Notes: a model not told the origin generated them from the letters alone. DNA of 64,000 nucleotides from Saprospiraceae bacterium (GCA_016717105.1 JADKGF010000020.1:1-64000); one strand, 5' to 3'. Counted from the stretch's first letter, positions 54,172-63,579 are shown. Program-made: numbers and translations.

Positions 54172-55469
54172 TGGAGAAGCATTTGGTTTTTTTGATGATG
54201 ATTTGGATGACTTGCAAAGTTAGTACTCTGTATAGTCAGGATATTTCAAGTCTGCATCTACAAGGTACTATGCCTGGGACTTTGTTAAATCCGGCCATGC
54301 CACTCAATAAAAAAATTAATATCTCGCTCGGTAGTTTTGCTGTTGCTGGCGGCACCAACGGACCATCAGTAAATGAAATGACAAGCAAAAATCAGGATGG
54401 CAAGCGATACTTGGACATTGACAAATTAAATACAAATCTTGACGAAAGTCATGATATCTATGCTACTTCAAATATCAGGACCATAGATGCGGCTGTAAAA
54501 ATAGGCAGCTTTGTACTCATGGGTGGACATGGATTTCGGGCTGATGCCAATCTGCGATATACTGCTGATCTTGTCAATCTTGCCTCATATGGCAATGCAC
54601 CATACATTGGAAAAACTTTGGAATTGGGCCCAGTAGCTGATGTGATGGCATACAATGAGCTCTACCTCGGTGCACAAAAAACATCTGGTCGATTTACTAT
54701 TGGATTGAAAGCCAAACTTTTGTATGGGATTTCGAATATAAGTACCGAATCATCAGATGTAAAATTTACCACATCTGACGAATATTATCAACTCCAGTTT
54801 AAAAACAATTATATCCTGCGCAGTTCGGGACTATTGCGATACAATGGAATCGACAGTATTACGATAGATCAGTCTTATATTTCTTTCGATAATTTGTTTT
54901 ACAATAATCGGGGATTGGCTGTCGATCTAGGTGTTGCATTTCAAGTAAATAAAAATTTCTTAATCTCCGCCAGTGCTTTGGATCTGGGCAGTATCAAATG
55001 GGATTTTTTTCCACGCAAATATTCCAGTATAGGTACGTTTTCATTTGAAGGTGTAGATTTGGTGGATTATATTGTAGATAGTACCTTGTCGGTAAAAGAT
55101 ACTTTATTAGATCTAATTAAAGTCAAATCTGAAATCGAAACGTATTCAACAACATTAAACAATACTTTTACGCTCGGTGGCCGATACACAAAAGATAATT
55201 GGAATTTTAATTTGCTGTATATGATGCGAAATCAATATGGAATCAGAAATCATGCGTTATCGGTATCAGTATTGAGAAAAATCTGGGTATTTGATTTAGG
55301 TATTCAATACAGATTGGCTAAAAATGATTATTCGGCTATCGGATTTTATACAAAATTGAATCTAGGGCCATTTGCAGCCTACATCGGGGCCGATAATGTA
55401 GTCGGTATGTTCAAGCCACTTGATTCGAAAAGTGCATCTGTCAGATTTGGTTCATTACTACAATTTTAA
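54171..55469 (+). CDS. DUF5723-family outer-membrane barrel protein
   Basis: The 432-residue protein has a signal peptide (ending STLYSQ), an LNPAMPL motif and alternating beta strands ending with an aromatic C-terminus (SASVRFGSLLQF). This agrees with DUF5723, a PorV/FadL-like outer-membrane barrel family of Bacteroidota. Function is not established. ATG 54171 overlaps the TGA of the preceding gene by one base and is preferred over GTG 54168. It is in one operon with the upstream lipoprotein and the downstream TPR lipoprotein. Confidence 0.82.
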   Translation: MEKHLVFLMMIWMTCKVSTLYSQDISSLHLQGTMPGTLLNPAMPLNKKINISLGSFAVAGGTNGPSVNEMTSKNQDGKRYLDIDKLNTNLDESHDIYATSNIRTIDAAVKIGSFVLMGGHGFRADANLRYTADLVNLASYGNAPYIGKTLELGPVADVMAYNELYLGAQKTSGRFTIGLKAKLLYGISNISTESSDVKFTTSDEYYQLQFKNNYILRSSGLLRYNGIDSITIDQSYISFDNLFYNNRGLAVDLGVAFQVNKNFLISASALDLGSIKWDFFPRKYSSIGTFSFEGVDLVDYIVDSTLSVKDTLLDLIKVKSEIETYSTTLNNTFTLGGRYTKDNWNFNLLYMMRNQYGIRNHALSVSVLRKIWVFDLGIQYRLAKNDYSAIGFYTKLNLGPFAAYIGADNVVGMFKPLDSKSASVRFGSLLQF

Positions 55470-55482
55470 ATAAAAGGAAGAG

Positions 55483-56505
55483 ATGAAGAAAGTCGATAAA
55501 CATATTTTCAAAAAAATTTTCATACTGAGTTTTTTAATAGTGAGCTTCATGGCTTGCAAAAATGAAACATCGGTTAAATCCACATCAAGTGGAGATCCTG
55601 AATTGGATGCTTTAACGGCTAGCATAGCAAATGACCCAAAAAATGCATCTTTATATTATCAACGTGGGCAAAAATATTACGATAAAGCCACATACGACAA
55701 GGCGATCTTAGATGTGACACATGCATTATCTATAGATTCGCTCAATCCAGATTATTATCATTTGCTATCCGATGCATATCTAGATTATTATAATAGGAAA
55801 GAAGCACTAGCAGCCATGCGTAAGGTATTGTCTCTGTATCCCGAAAGAATACCATCGCTTCTAAAATTAGCCGAACTCAAATTTATTCTCGAAGATTACG
55901 ATGGCTCTATACTTACCATAAATGAGATTGTGAGATTAGATCCACAAAATGCCGAAGGATTTTTTATGTTGGGTATGAATTTCAAAGCACTCAATGACAA
56001 AGAAAGGGCATTAAATTCCTTTCAGACAGCAGTGGAAATGAATAGTAACTTGACAGATGCGTGGATTATCCTCGGGGAAATGCATGAAGAAAAGAAAGAC
56101 CCAAAGGCCTTGAAATATTATGAAAGTGCAGTATTGAGCAATCCAAACTCGATGGAAGCAATTCACGCTAAGGCATTTTACTTGCAAAATCATGGTGGCG
56201 TAAACCAAGCAAAAGACTTGTACAGAAAAATAATAATCACAGACAAAAATTATTCAGATGCTTATCTAAACCTTGGCTTATTGTATATGTCAGAAGATTC
56301 TACTGATAAGGCATTTGAACAGTTTAATATTTTGGCCGGTGTAAATCCTACCAATTATATGGGATTTTACATGCGCGGAGTAGCCAATGAAAAAAAAGGG
56401 AACAAAGAAGCAGCACTTAAAGATTACCAATCAGCTTATAATTTAAACAGTCAGGATAAAAAGGTGCAGGACGCACTTTTCGCTTTAAAAAACCAAATTA
56501 ATTAA
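55483..56505 (+). CDS. TPR lipoprotein
   Basis: The 340-residue protein has a lipoprotein signal (ILSFLIVSFMAC, Cys near residue 25) and eight or so TPR units spanning 35-335, for example KNASLYYQRGQKYYDKATYD and AEGFFMLGMNFKALNDKERA. TPR lipoproteins act as periplasmic or outer-membrane scaffolds in assembly machines; the partner here is unknown but may be the DUF5723 barrel encoded 14 bp upstream. Confidence 0.88.
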   Translation: MKKVDKHIFKKIFILSFLIVSFMACKNETSVKSTSSGDPELDALTASIANDPKNASLYYQRGQKYYDKATYDKAILDVTHALSIDSLNPDYYHLLSDAYLDYYNRKEALAAMRKVLSLYPERIPSLLKLAELKFILEDYDGSILTINEIVRLDPQNAEGFFMLGMNFKALNDKERALNSFQTAVEMNSNLTDAWIILGEMHEEKKDPKALKYYESAVLSNPNSMEAIHAKAFYLQNHGGVNQAKDLYRKIIITDKNYSDAYLNLGLLYMSEDSTDKAFEQFNILAGVNPTNYMGFYMRGVANEKKGNKEAALKDYQSAYNLNSQDKKVQDALFALKNQIN

Positions 56506-56524
56506 TTCAAAATTTTTTCTTAAA

Positions 56525-57397
56525 ATGAGTAATTTTTCTAAAGTTATCGCAGGCGTCATCAGATGGGGAAGTTGGGGCTCCAAACTTTCATCATCAAAAA
56601 TGGCTTCGATGATCAACTCATGTGTAGAACATGGTGTTACCACATTTGATCACGCTGACATCTATGGAAATTATACTACAGAACGTGAGTTCGGTGATGC
56701 CCTGATCCTCAGTGGCGTACCCAGAGATCAGGTTCAGCTCATTACAAAATGTGGTATCATCAAGCCATGTGCCGAAAAGCCAGGTTTCCAGATATCACAT
56801 TACAATACATCAAAAAGACACATTCTCGAGTCTGTAGATCAGTCATTAGAAAATCTGAATACAGAATATATTGATGTGTTGATGATCAATCGACCTAGTC
56901 CACTTATGAATTATGCCGAGATCGGTGAAGCATTTCACATGCTGAAAGAATCTGGCAAAGTACGTGAATTCGGAGTTGTAAATTTTTCACCGGATCAGAT
57001 CCGTGCTTTATCCAGATTTTATCCTATTTCTTCGCACCAAGCAGAGGTTTCCTTTACCCATCTAGGACCATTGATGGATGGTACAATTGATACCTGTATG
57101 GCCCACGATATGGTACCTATGTCTTGGTCGCCGCTAGGTGGTGGCTCTATTTATACCAATACAAAAGCCGGTAAAAAATTAGAAGCTAAATTGCAAAAAC
57201 ATGCAGATAAATATGGATGGACGCTTTCTGAAATGGCCTTATTGTTTTTGATGCATCACCCAGCTGGTATTTTACCAGTTGTCAATTATGCAAAAGTGGA
57301 CAAAATCAAAGAAACAGTGGATCTGTTGGATGTCGTTTTAACCAACGAACAGTGGTTTGAGATTTTGATAACTGTACAAGGTTACGAAATGCCTTAA
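56525..57397 (+). CDS. Aldo/keto reductase with altered tetrad residue
   Basis: The 290-residue YdhF-like NAD(P)H-dependent oxidoreductase has Asp42, Tyr47 (FDHADIYG) and Lys75 (ITKCG). The position normally holding the catalytic His (xLIHRPDP) reads MINRPSP, i.e. Asn122. The rest (WSPLGGGSI near residue 200, C-terminal LLFLMHHPAGILPV) is normal. The change could alter the reaction or substrate; it needs only one base (AAT from CAT, 56888). It follows the TPR lipoprotein by 19 bp and is closed by a strong terminator. Confidence 0.9.
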   Translation: MSNFSKVIAGVIRWGSWGSKLSSSKMASMINSCVEHGVTTFDHADIYGNYTTEREFGDALILSGVPRDQVQLITKCGIIKPCAEKPGFQISHYNTSKRHILESVDQSLENLNTEYIDVLMINRPSPLMNYAEIGEAFHMLKESGKVREFGVVNFSPDQIRALSRFYPISSHQAEVSFTHLGPLMDGTIDTCMAHDMVPMSWSPLGGGSIYTNTKAGKKLEAKLQKHADKYGWTLSEMALLFLMHHPAGILPVVNYAKVDKIKETVDLLDVVLTNEQWFEILITVQGYEMP

Positions 57398-57420
57398 TAC
57401 ATTACCAATCAACAAAATAT

Positions 57421-57458
57421 AAAAGCTGTCAACCTTTACGATTGACAGCTTTTTTTTT
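57421..57458 (+). terminator. Strong rho-independent terminator
   Basis: AAAGCTGTCAA (57422-57432) pairs perfectly with TTGACAGCTTT (57442-57452), followed by eight T. It ends the 52643-57397 operon. Confidence 0.92.
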
Positions 57459-57511
57459 AACCATTTTTGATAAGAAACTTAACCTCTAGGATTTTCTTCA
57501 AATTAAACGTA

Positions 57512-58894
57512 CTAAAGTTGTATCCCTAATCCTAATGAGAGATTTATTATTGTGGGCTTACTTAGTGTATTTCCAGAATTTATACTAGTTGTAAACTTAT
57601 GAAAACCAACCATCGACTCAATAGAATACCTATTGCTGATTGCGTATTTAGCATTTAGTGACGTCACAAAACCCATTTGGATTTTACCGTTATCTTGTGG
57701 TATGGCACCATTATATTCTACAATATCCTCATTCCATAGCGTTTTGCCTTTCCCGAATTTGGACACCACAAAAAACAAACCTGCAGATGGCCTAAATGTC
57801 CATTTCCTATGATTATAGAGGTAGCCGGGACTAAGAGATAGTAAAATTCTATTTTCTTCATTTCTATGCCTAAGCGTTCTATCTACCGTTTCTTTGGAAT
57901 AACCAGTTCCACTTATTAATGACTTTTCGCCAGACAAAAGGTTTTCTTCTACTCTGATTATAACATTTTTGAGTTCTATAGAATTGACCTTTGTACCAGA
58001 GTAATTGAACTCACTAAACCATTTTTGATAATCCAAGCCAGTATTTATAAAGAAATGTTTTGATACGGCTAAATTGCCATGTAATGCAATGTGAAAACCT
58101 GGAAGTGCTCTTTCTGTTGTCGTAGCTTTAAGTTGTTCTGTATTAATGTTAAGAATTGATAAATTATTTGTTTTCCAAAATATGACACCAGACGATAAAG
58201 AAATATCAGTAAAACCGAAATACAATTGACTGTTTTTCTCTAATGGAATAATTGATTGCACTTCTATTTCAGGTAATACAGTACTAGTAGATCGTACACT
58301 AGGCGTTTTTATTCCGGATATTGGATCTACTTTAATAATGTTGGAGTACGTAGCAGTACTTGAAGCACTAATTGCAGGATCATTGGTTAATGGAATAGTG
58401 GATTCTGCTGTAAGCAAATTGGTTTCGATCATTGAGTTTGGTTTTGAGCCATCGTTGTTGTCATTCTTCTCGCTCTGTGTTTCTATTTGATGTACTTCTG
58501 TAGCTATAGAGTTAGATTTGTTTTTAGTAATGATAGGATGAGCATTGAGATGCATATCTTCGGTTGCAGAGTCAACTTCATTAGATTGATATCCCAAAGG
58601 TGTTGTAGTTTCAGAAGCGATAATATGTTGCTTTACTTCTTCCTTGGCTATGTTTGCTTTGATGTCTTTTGCCCTTAAATTCGTGTTCGTCACTTTATTC
58701 GATGTGACAAGCCAATATACACCAATACCAACAAAAATAAGCATAGGCGCAAACCACCAAAATATGATCCTTCGTTTTTTTTCTTTTTTACCCATTTTCT
58801 CATAAATCCCATCTCGCATATCTTCCCAAGACATGTCCTGAGGGAATTCATCTTCCTTCCTTAGATTGTCCTTTATTTTATTGTAATATGCCAT
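57512..58894 (-). CDS. Dual-membrane-spanning anti-sigma-like protein (Dma-like)
   Basis: The 460-residue protein has a charged N-terminal cytoplasmic segment (1-42, WEDMRDGIYEKMGKKEKKRR), one membrane helix (43-63) and a long polar, disordered periplasmic linker (~65-225). A C-terminal domain of amphipathic strands ends NLSLGLGIQL (~230-460), typical of outer-membrane barrels. One chain would thus bridge both membranes. The gene overlaps the end of an ECF sigma factor gene by 17 bp, so it is presumably that sigma's regulator, sensing the outer membrane. This is the arrangement of Das/Dma pairs in Bacteroides. No enzymatic motif was seen. Confidence 0.75.
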   Translation of the reverse strand: MAYYNKIKDNLRKEDEFPQDMSWEDMRDGIYEKMGKKEKKRRIIFWWFAPMLIFVGIGVYWLVTSNKVTNTNLRAKDIKANIAKEEVKQHIIASETTTPLGYQSNEVDSATEDMHLNAHPIITKNKSNSIATEVHQIETQSEKNDNNDGSKPNSMIETNLLTAESTIPLTNDPAISASSTATYSNIIKVDPISGIKTPSVRSTSTVLPEIEVQSIIPLEKNSQLYFGFTDISLSSGVIFWKTNNLSILNINTEQLKATTTERALPGFHIALHGNLAVSKHFFINTGLDYQKWFSEFNYSGTKVNSIELKNVIIRVEENLLSGEKSLISGTGYSKETVDRTLRHRNEENRILLSLSPGYLYNHRKWTFRPSAGLFFVVSKFGKGKTLWNEDIVEYNGAIPQDNGKIQMGFVTSLNAKYAISNRYSIESMVGFHKFTTSINSGNTLSKPTIINLSLGLGIQL

Positions 58895-59434
58895 ATCGCA
58901 TTTTATTTATATCATTAAAAATATTGGTTTTAATCCATTTTATAGCCCTAAAAAGTTGTGATCTTGATGTCTCAGGAGTTATGCCCAAAAGTTCTCCTAT
59001 TTCCTTGTGTGAATATTCGTCTATGACAGAAAGCAAAAAAATGGTCTTGTATCCCACTGGCATATTAACCAGCATTTTTTCTAAGTCATTTACTGAAAGT
59101 TTTTCTAATGAATCCAAAGTGTCATAATTTTCTTCATCAACTACTTCCAAGCTAAAGCCAATCTGGATTTTGTCTTTCTTACGTAAAATAGCGATAGATT
59201 GGTAAACCGCAATTTTGAAATCCAAGCCTTAAAACTTCCCTTTTCTTCATCAAATTTATCAATGCTTAAAAATATCTGTGCAAACACTTCTTGCATCGCA
59301 TCCTTTCTGTCATCATCAGGTGTAAAATAATTTTTTATGATTGTAAAAACATAAGGCGCACAAGACCGATACAACACGCTATATGCCTGTTGATCTCCTT
59401 TTATACACTGCGATATTGTATTATTTCCTACCAA
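58878..59434 (-). pseudogene. ECF sigma factor gene with a one-base frameshift
   Basis: The first frame (start TTG 59434, VGNNTISQCIKGDQQAYSVL) gives sigma region 2 (RKDAMQEVFAQIFLSIDKFD, GSFKAWISK). The second, in frame from about 59208, gives IAVYQSIAILRKKDK, then region 4 (NMPVGYKTIFLLSVIDEYSH, KEIGELLGITPETSRSQLFR). One A added to the AAAA run in ATTTCAAAATTGCG joins them as ISKIAV, the usual ECF sequence, giving about 186 codons. It is followed by the Dma-like gene. It is either a sequencing error at an A-run or a switched-off regulator. Confidence 0.8.
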
Positions 59435-59460
59435 TCCTTTCTACCACTTTTTTAAAAATA

Positions 59461-60647
59461 TCAATTACAATCTACCAAAGTATTGAAAACATCTTCGATA
59501 TATTGTAAAGTTTTTTGCTGTCCATTTGCCTTTAATTTTATTGAAACAGGAAAGTCAATATTATATTGAAAAAATAAACTGTCTTGCATCATTTGTTCTA
59601 TTTGATTGTAATTTTGGAAAATGGTAGAAGCATTAAAAGCTTTCACTTTAATAGGAAATACCAAATCATAACAAGGCATATCTGAACCCAATGGTGTACC
59701 TGACAATAAAAAGAGTAAGTCGCCAGATGAAAAACAAGCTTTAATAAGTTGGTCCAATTCAACATCATTATTGGCCGTCAAAATTGCACCATTTGCTGCC
59801 TTAAGGTGAAGTGGAAAAATAAAATATTGGAATCTACCTTGCAGCAGTACCGTACTAAATACTTCGCTATCAGTAATCGTAAATGGTGTTGCACTGCCAA
59901 GAATTACGGCTTCCAAAGGGAAAACTAATTCGTAGCAGGCTATAAAGTTAAATGCATTTATTTCAATTAAGGTACTATCAACCGTTGGTCCCAGGTTACA
60001 ATTTAAAAGCAAATTCAATAGTGTATTTGCATCTGTAGCAATAAATGTTTCGCCAACATTATTTACTAAACTAAATGGGAAAACAAAATATAATGGCTCA
60101 GATGCATGTTTGAGTATAAAACTTCGTTCATCTTCTACAACAATAAAACTGCCGTCTATTTTGCTTAATGTGATTGGATATTTTATGTTGTAACATGAAT
60201 TTGTTTCATTGATTACATAAGCAGGAAATAAGTTGGTGGAAAGCTCGAGTGCCTGAGGATAACAACCTGCAGCGTATTTGGCAAAATTCCACAAATTATT
60301 TACCGTATTTTCAATCCCTAAATTGTCAATTACCTCGAGTGGATAAACAAAGTCAATGATCTGTTTGGACGAATCTAAAACTAAATTATTAAACGCGTCT
60401 ATTGAGTTAATGTTATAAGTATTTTGATTGAAATCTATTAATTTGAAAGGAAATTTTACTGTAATACATTCAATCTTTATATCATCATTTTGTACGTCGG
60501 TTCTGGCTTTGTCAATATATCATTGACATATACTATTTGGGGCTCGTAAACTTCAGGTTTTACAATGGAATCATCAAATTCATCAACACCACATGATGCC
60601 AATAAACTTACTATGAAAATTAAAAAAACATATTGAATCCGAATCAT
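59461..60647 (-). pseudogene. Lipoprotein with four Cys-bounded FP[IVL] repeats; frameshifted near the N-terminus
   Basis: ATG 60647 starts a lipoprotein signal (FLIFIVSLLASC). About 45 codons on, a frame change near 60514-60521 (a TATAT stretch; removing one AT restores the frame) leads to KARTDVQNDDIKIECITVKF and on through the long frame to 59461. The mature protein has four ~80-residue repeats, each starting Cys-Tyr-x-(L/I)-x-(F/Y)-P-(I/L/F) and containing a second (F/Y)xFP strand before a closing Cys (CYNIKYPITL, CYELVFPLEA, CYDLVFPIKV). I do not know a functional name for the domain. It lies 26 bp upstream of the sigma gene, on the same transcript. Confidence 0.7.
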
Positions 60648-61026
60648 AACATTATATTTTTATACTCCGATCTGCAAAGTTCCATATATTATTAGATATA
60701 AATACTCATAACGTTGCATCAATGCTCAATTAACTATTATTAAACCTGAATTATGCGTTAGGATTCGTAGTGAGAAGTTAAATTGCAATAAATCAGCGAC
60801 TTAAATTCGAAAAGCATAGCATCGCTACGGTTACAGAAGATAAGTTGGCGATCTGGTTGAAGCAAGTGGTAAAGACCTAATGCATATTTCAGGTTAAATT
60901 TAATACTATCAAGTTTGGTTCAAAAAAATGGCACTTAAAAAATAAAATTTATAACTCCATGCAACGGTCCATCACTTTATTACTAATGATAGATTGATAA
61001 TTATTTCAAACTCAAAATTTTTAAAC
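60648..61026. other. Divergent intergenic region
   Basis: Between the repeat lipoprotein (-) and the Kazal-repeat gene (+). The ends are AT-rich; the middle (about 60755-60880) is less so and has short protein-like scraps on both strands, but nothing nameable. Promoters for both sides are expected, making it a candidate target of the adjacent ECF sigma factor. Confidence 0.4.
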
Positions 61027-62658
61027 ATGAATTTTAAAAATGTACTTTTAGTTTTACTGTTGGGCTTTACAATACAAGCATCCGCACAAGTAAATTGCAA
61101 TTGTTCAGCAGATTATGCACCAGTTTGTGCAGTAGATTCTTCAGGCCTTTATTTAGAGTTTCCCAATACTTGTTGGGCGAATTGTTTAGGATTTACAGTA
61201 GTAACTGATACAACACTATGTAATAATATCAATCCTTGGGGAAATTGTGGCTGCATTATTTCGGATTCTACAACATTTGTCTGCGCTGAAGACAGTCTGG
61301 GCAATGTTTTTCCTGTACCCAATGTTTGTTTTGCAGCTTGTTGGGGATTGACGGTAGTGACTGATAGTACACTCTGTGGCAATTGGGGAGAATGTGTGTG
61401 CCCCGAAATATTTGACCCTGTTTGTGTACAAGATAGCCTTGGCAACTATTTCGAAGCACCCAATGCTTGTGTGGCTGCTTGTTGGGGACTGACGATAGTG
61501 ACTGATAGTACATTGTGTAATAATAGTGGCGGATGCGTTTGTCCTGAAATTTATGCGCCTGTTTGTGTACAAGATAGCCTTGGCAATTATTTCGAAGCGC
61601 CCAATGCTTGTTATGCAGCTTGTTGGGGACTGACGATTGTGACTGATAGTACATTGTGTGATAATAATGGTGGATGCGTTTGTCCTGAGATATATGATCC
61701 TGTTTGTGCACAAGATAGTCTTGGCAATTATTTCGAAGCGCCCAATGCTTGTTTTGCCGCTTGCTGGGGACTGACGATCGTTAGTGACTCCATTTTATGT
61801 GATATTAATACGGGAGATTGTGGTTGTGTTATTACCGACTCGCTTTATGTATGTGCGCAAGATAGCCTAGGAAATATCTTTAGTGTACCCAATGCTTGTT
61901 TTGCGACATGCTGGGGATTGACAGTAGTCGAAAATGGAGATTGTAATAGTAATCCATGGGAAGATTGTGATTGCGAATTCAATGAAAACGAACCTTTTAT
62001 ATGTGCAGTTGATTCGCTCGGACATCCATGTTATGTACCTAATGCGTGTTTCGCGACATGTTGGGGATTGACTCTTACTAATGATTCTATTTGCAATGTG
62101 ATAGATATCGATCCAGAAATAGATTTTGGTGCTATAAATTGTATAGATTCAATCAGTATAAATGAAAATACAACTTTTCAAGAAGCATTATTATTAATAA
62201 GCCAATCATGTGGATTAGAACTTCCAGAATGTATCTTGAATGCTCCAATATTTACTACAGACTCAGCATTTTTTGCCTATATTGTTACAAACTGTGATGG
62301 TGACTTTGGATTCAATGGCAATACATCAGGGTCGAACGTTATGAATTTATATAATATTATACGAAATAACAGATTAACCAGCACGGGAGATATCAAAGCA
62401 TATCATTCAGAGATGATTTTGTCAGCAAATCCAGTACAAGACAATCTTATGTATAGTATCCAAGTGAAAACTACAATCAATGCGACGATTTCGTTATTAA
62501 ATATAAATGGCCAAACGATTTTTAAAGAAAACATAAACTTAGCCCCTGGCAAACAATCATTTAACAAAGATGTGACAGGACTGAAAACGGGTGTATATTT
62601 TCTCAACTTAGCGACAGGTGAGGAACAACAAACTTTAAAGGTCGTCATAATCGAGTAA
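61027..62658 (+). CDS. T9SS-exported protein with seven Kazal-like domains
   Basis: A 543-residue protein from ATG 61027 (signal peptide MNFKNVLLVLLLGFTIQASA). Seven tandem ~45-residue modules (to about residue 360) share six cysteines: C-x-C-PEIYxPVC-xxDSLGNYFxxPNAC-xAAC-WGLTIVTDSTLC. This is the Kazal-type inhibitor spacing with DSLGN in place of the usual DG.TY. A ~110-residue region with few cysteines follows, then a T9SS type A tail (ILSANPVQDNLMYSI ... GVYFLNLATGEEQQTLK). Kazal domains block serine proteases; inhibition here is inferred from the fold only. Repeats 3-5 are nearly identical in DNA, suggesting recent expansion. Confidence 0.88.
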   Translation: MNFKNVLLVLLLGFTIQASAQVNCNCSADYAPVCAVDSSGLYLEFPNTCWANCLGFTVVTDTTLCNNINPWGNCGCIISDSTTFVCAEDSLGNVFPVPNVCFAACWGLTVVTDSTLCGNWGECVCPEIFDPVCVQDSLGNYFEAPNACVAACWGLTIVTDSTLCNNSGGCVCPEIYAPVCVQDSLGNYFEAPNACYAACWGLTIVTDSTLCDNNGGCVCPEIYDPVCAQDSLGNYFEAPNACFAACWGLTIVSDSILCDINTGDCGCVITDSLYVCAQDSLGNIFSVPNACFATCWGLTVVENGDCNSNPWEDCDCEFNENEPFICAVDSLGHPCYVPNACFATCWGLTLTNDSICNVIDIDPEIDFGAINCIDSISINENTTFQEALLLISQSCGLELPECILNAPIFTTDSAFFAYIVTNCDGDFGFNGNTSGSNVMNLYNIIRNNRLTSTGDIKAYHSEMILSANPVQDNLMYSIQVKTTINATISLLNINGQTIFKENINLAPGKQSFNKDVTGLKTGVYFLNLATGEEQQTLKVVIIE

Positions 62659-62692
62659 GATAAAAAAATTGATAAATTTATTGAAATAAGAG

Positions 62693-62718
62693 ATAGGGCT
62701 TTAGGGCCCTATTTTTTT
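62693..62718 (+). terminator. Rho-independent terminator after the Kazal-repeat gene
   Basis: ATAGGGC (62693-62699) pairs with GCCCTAT (62706-62712), followed by seven T. Confidence 0.85.
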
Positions 62719-63029
62719 ATCTTTTCCAAAGATGAATGTATATAGTTTGCAAAAAAATCCAGCATCTAAAATTTATTCTTCTTCCGAAAGTTCAGAATTC
62801 CCATCCCAAAGTAGAAAAGTTATTTACGAAAGTATAGTTGGAGCACATCGAAAGTATAAAACTTAAAACTTTTTGGATAATGATGACTCCATATTCCAGT
62901 ATAATTGTAAGCTAGGTGGTAGATTTATTAAATACCTTATTACACATCTTATTGAAAATATTGACAATTTTTCATAGTTATAAATAATCATATTTATCGT
63001 TTTCCATGAAAAATACATTAACACTTTTA
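62719..63029. other. AT-rich spacer, nothing recognised
   Basis: Intergenic stretch upstream of ogt. Apart from the -7-like box at its end, no gene, repeat or RNA was seen. Confidence 0.4.
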
Positions 63030-63037
63030 TACCTTTG
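63030..63037 (+). promoter_or_regulatory. Candidate -7 box for ogt
   Basis: TACCTTTG matches TAnnTTTG and lies 17 bp upstream of the ogt ATG. No clear -33 TTG at the usual spacing. Confidence 0.45.
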
Positions 63038-63054
63038 CTACAAACGTCATCAGA

Positions 63055-63579
63055 ATGGATCCCAATTTATTTTTCCAAACAATAACTAGCCATCTTGGTG
63101 ATATCACTATTGCCGCATCTGACTTGGGTATCCGCTGGGTTAAATTAAATAGTGAACACAAAAACAACAATCATCCTAATCATCACACAGAAAAGGCGAC
63201 AAGTCAATTGACTCAGTATTTTGAAGGCAAACGCACCACATTTGACCTTGCATTTGATTTAGACGGATTTACCGAATTTTCACAAAAAGTGTGGACAGAA
63301 TTATTAAACATTCCCTATGGTGAAACTATATCCTATAAGGAACTTGCCATCCGGCTCGGCGATGTAAAATGTATCCGAGCCGCTGGTACTGCCAATGGAC
63401 GCAATCCTATTCCGATCATCATCCCTTGTCATCGGGTGATAGGCAGTGACGGCAACCTTACAGGATATGCGCTAGGTCTTGACATCAAAAAAGCACTCTT
63501 AACCTTAGAAAATCCACAAAAATATATAGGCAAGTTCAAGGTAGTTTTGTGTTTTAGATGGGAAGTTGAACTGTCTTAA
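63055..63579 (+). CDS. ogt: Methylated-DNA-[protein]-cysteine S-methyltransferase
   Basis: The 174-residue suicide repair protein removes methyl groups from O6-methylguanine. The active-site motif is IIIPCHRVIG (Cys125), the DNA-binding helix is IRAAGTANGRNPIP and the wing YGETISYKELA precedes it. The segment after the active site reads GYALGLDIKKALLTLE, where many relatives have GYAGG. Length is typical of a stand-alone Ogt. It is a single gene with its own -7-like box. Confidence 0.95.
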   Translation: MDPNLFFQTITSHLGDITIAASDLGIRWVKLNSEHKNNNHPNHHTEKATSQLTQYFEGKRTTFDLAFDLDGFTEFSQKVWTELLNIPYGETISYKELAIRLGDVKCIRAAGTANGRNPIPIIIPCHRVIGSDGNLTGYALGLDIKKALLTLENPQKYIGKFKVVLCFRWEVELS

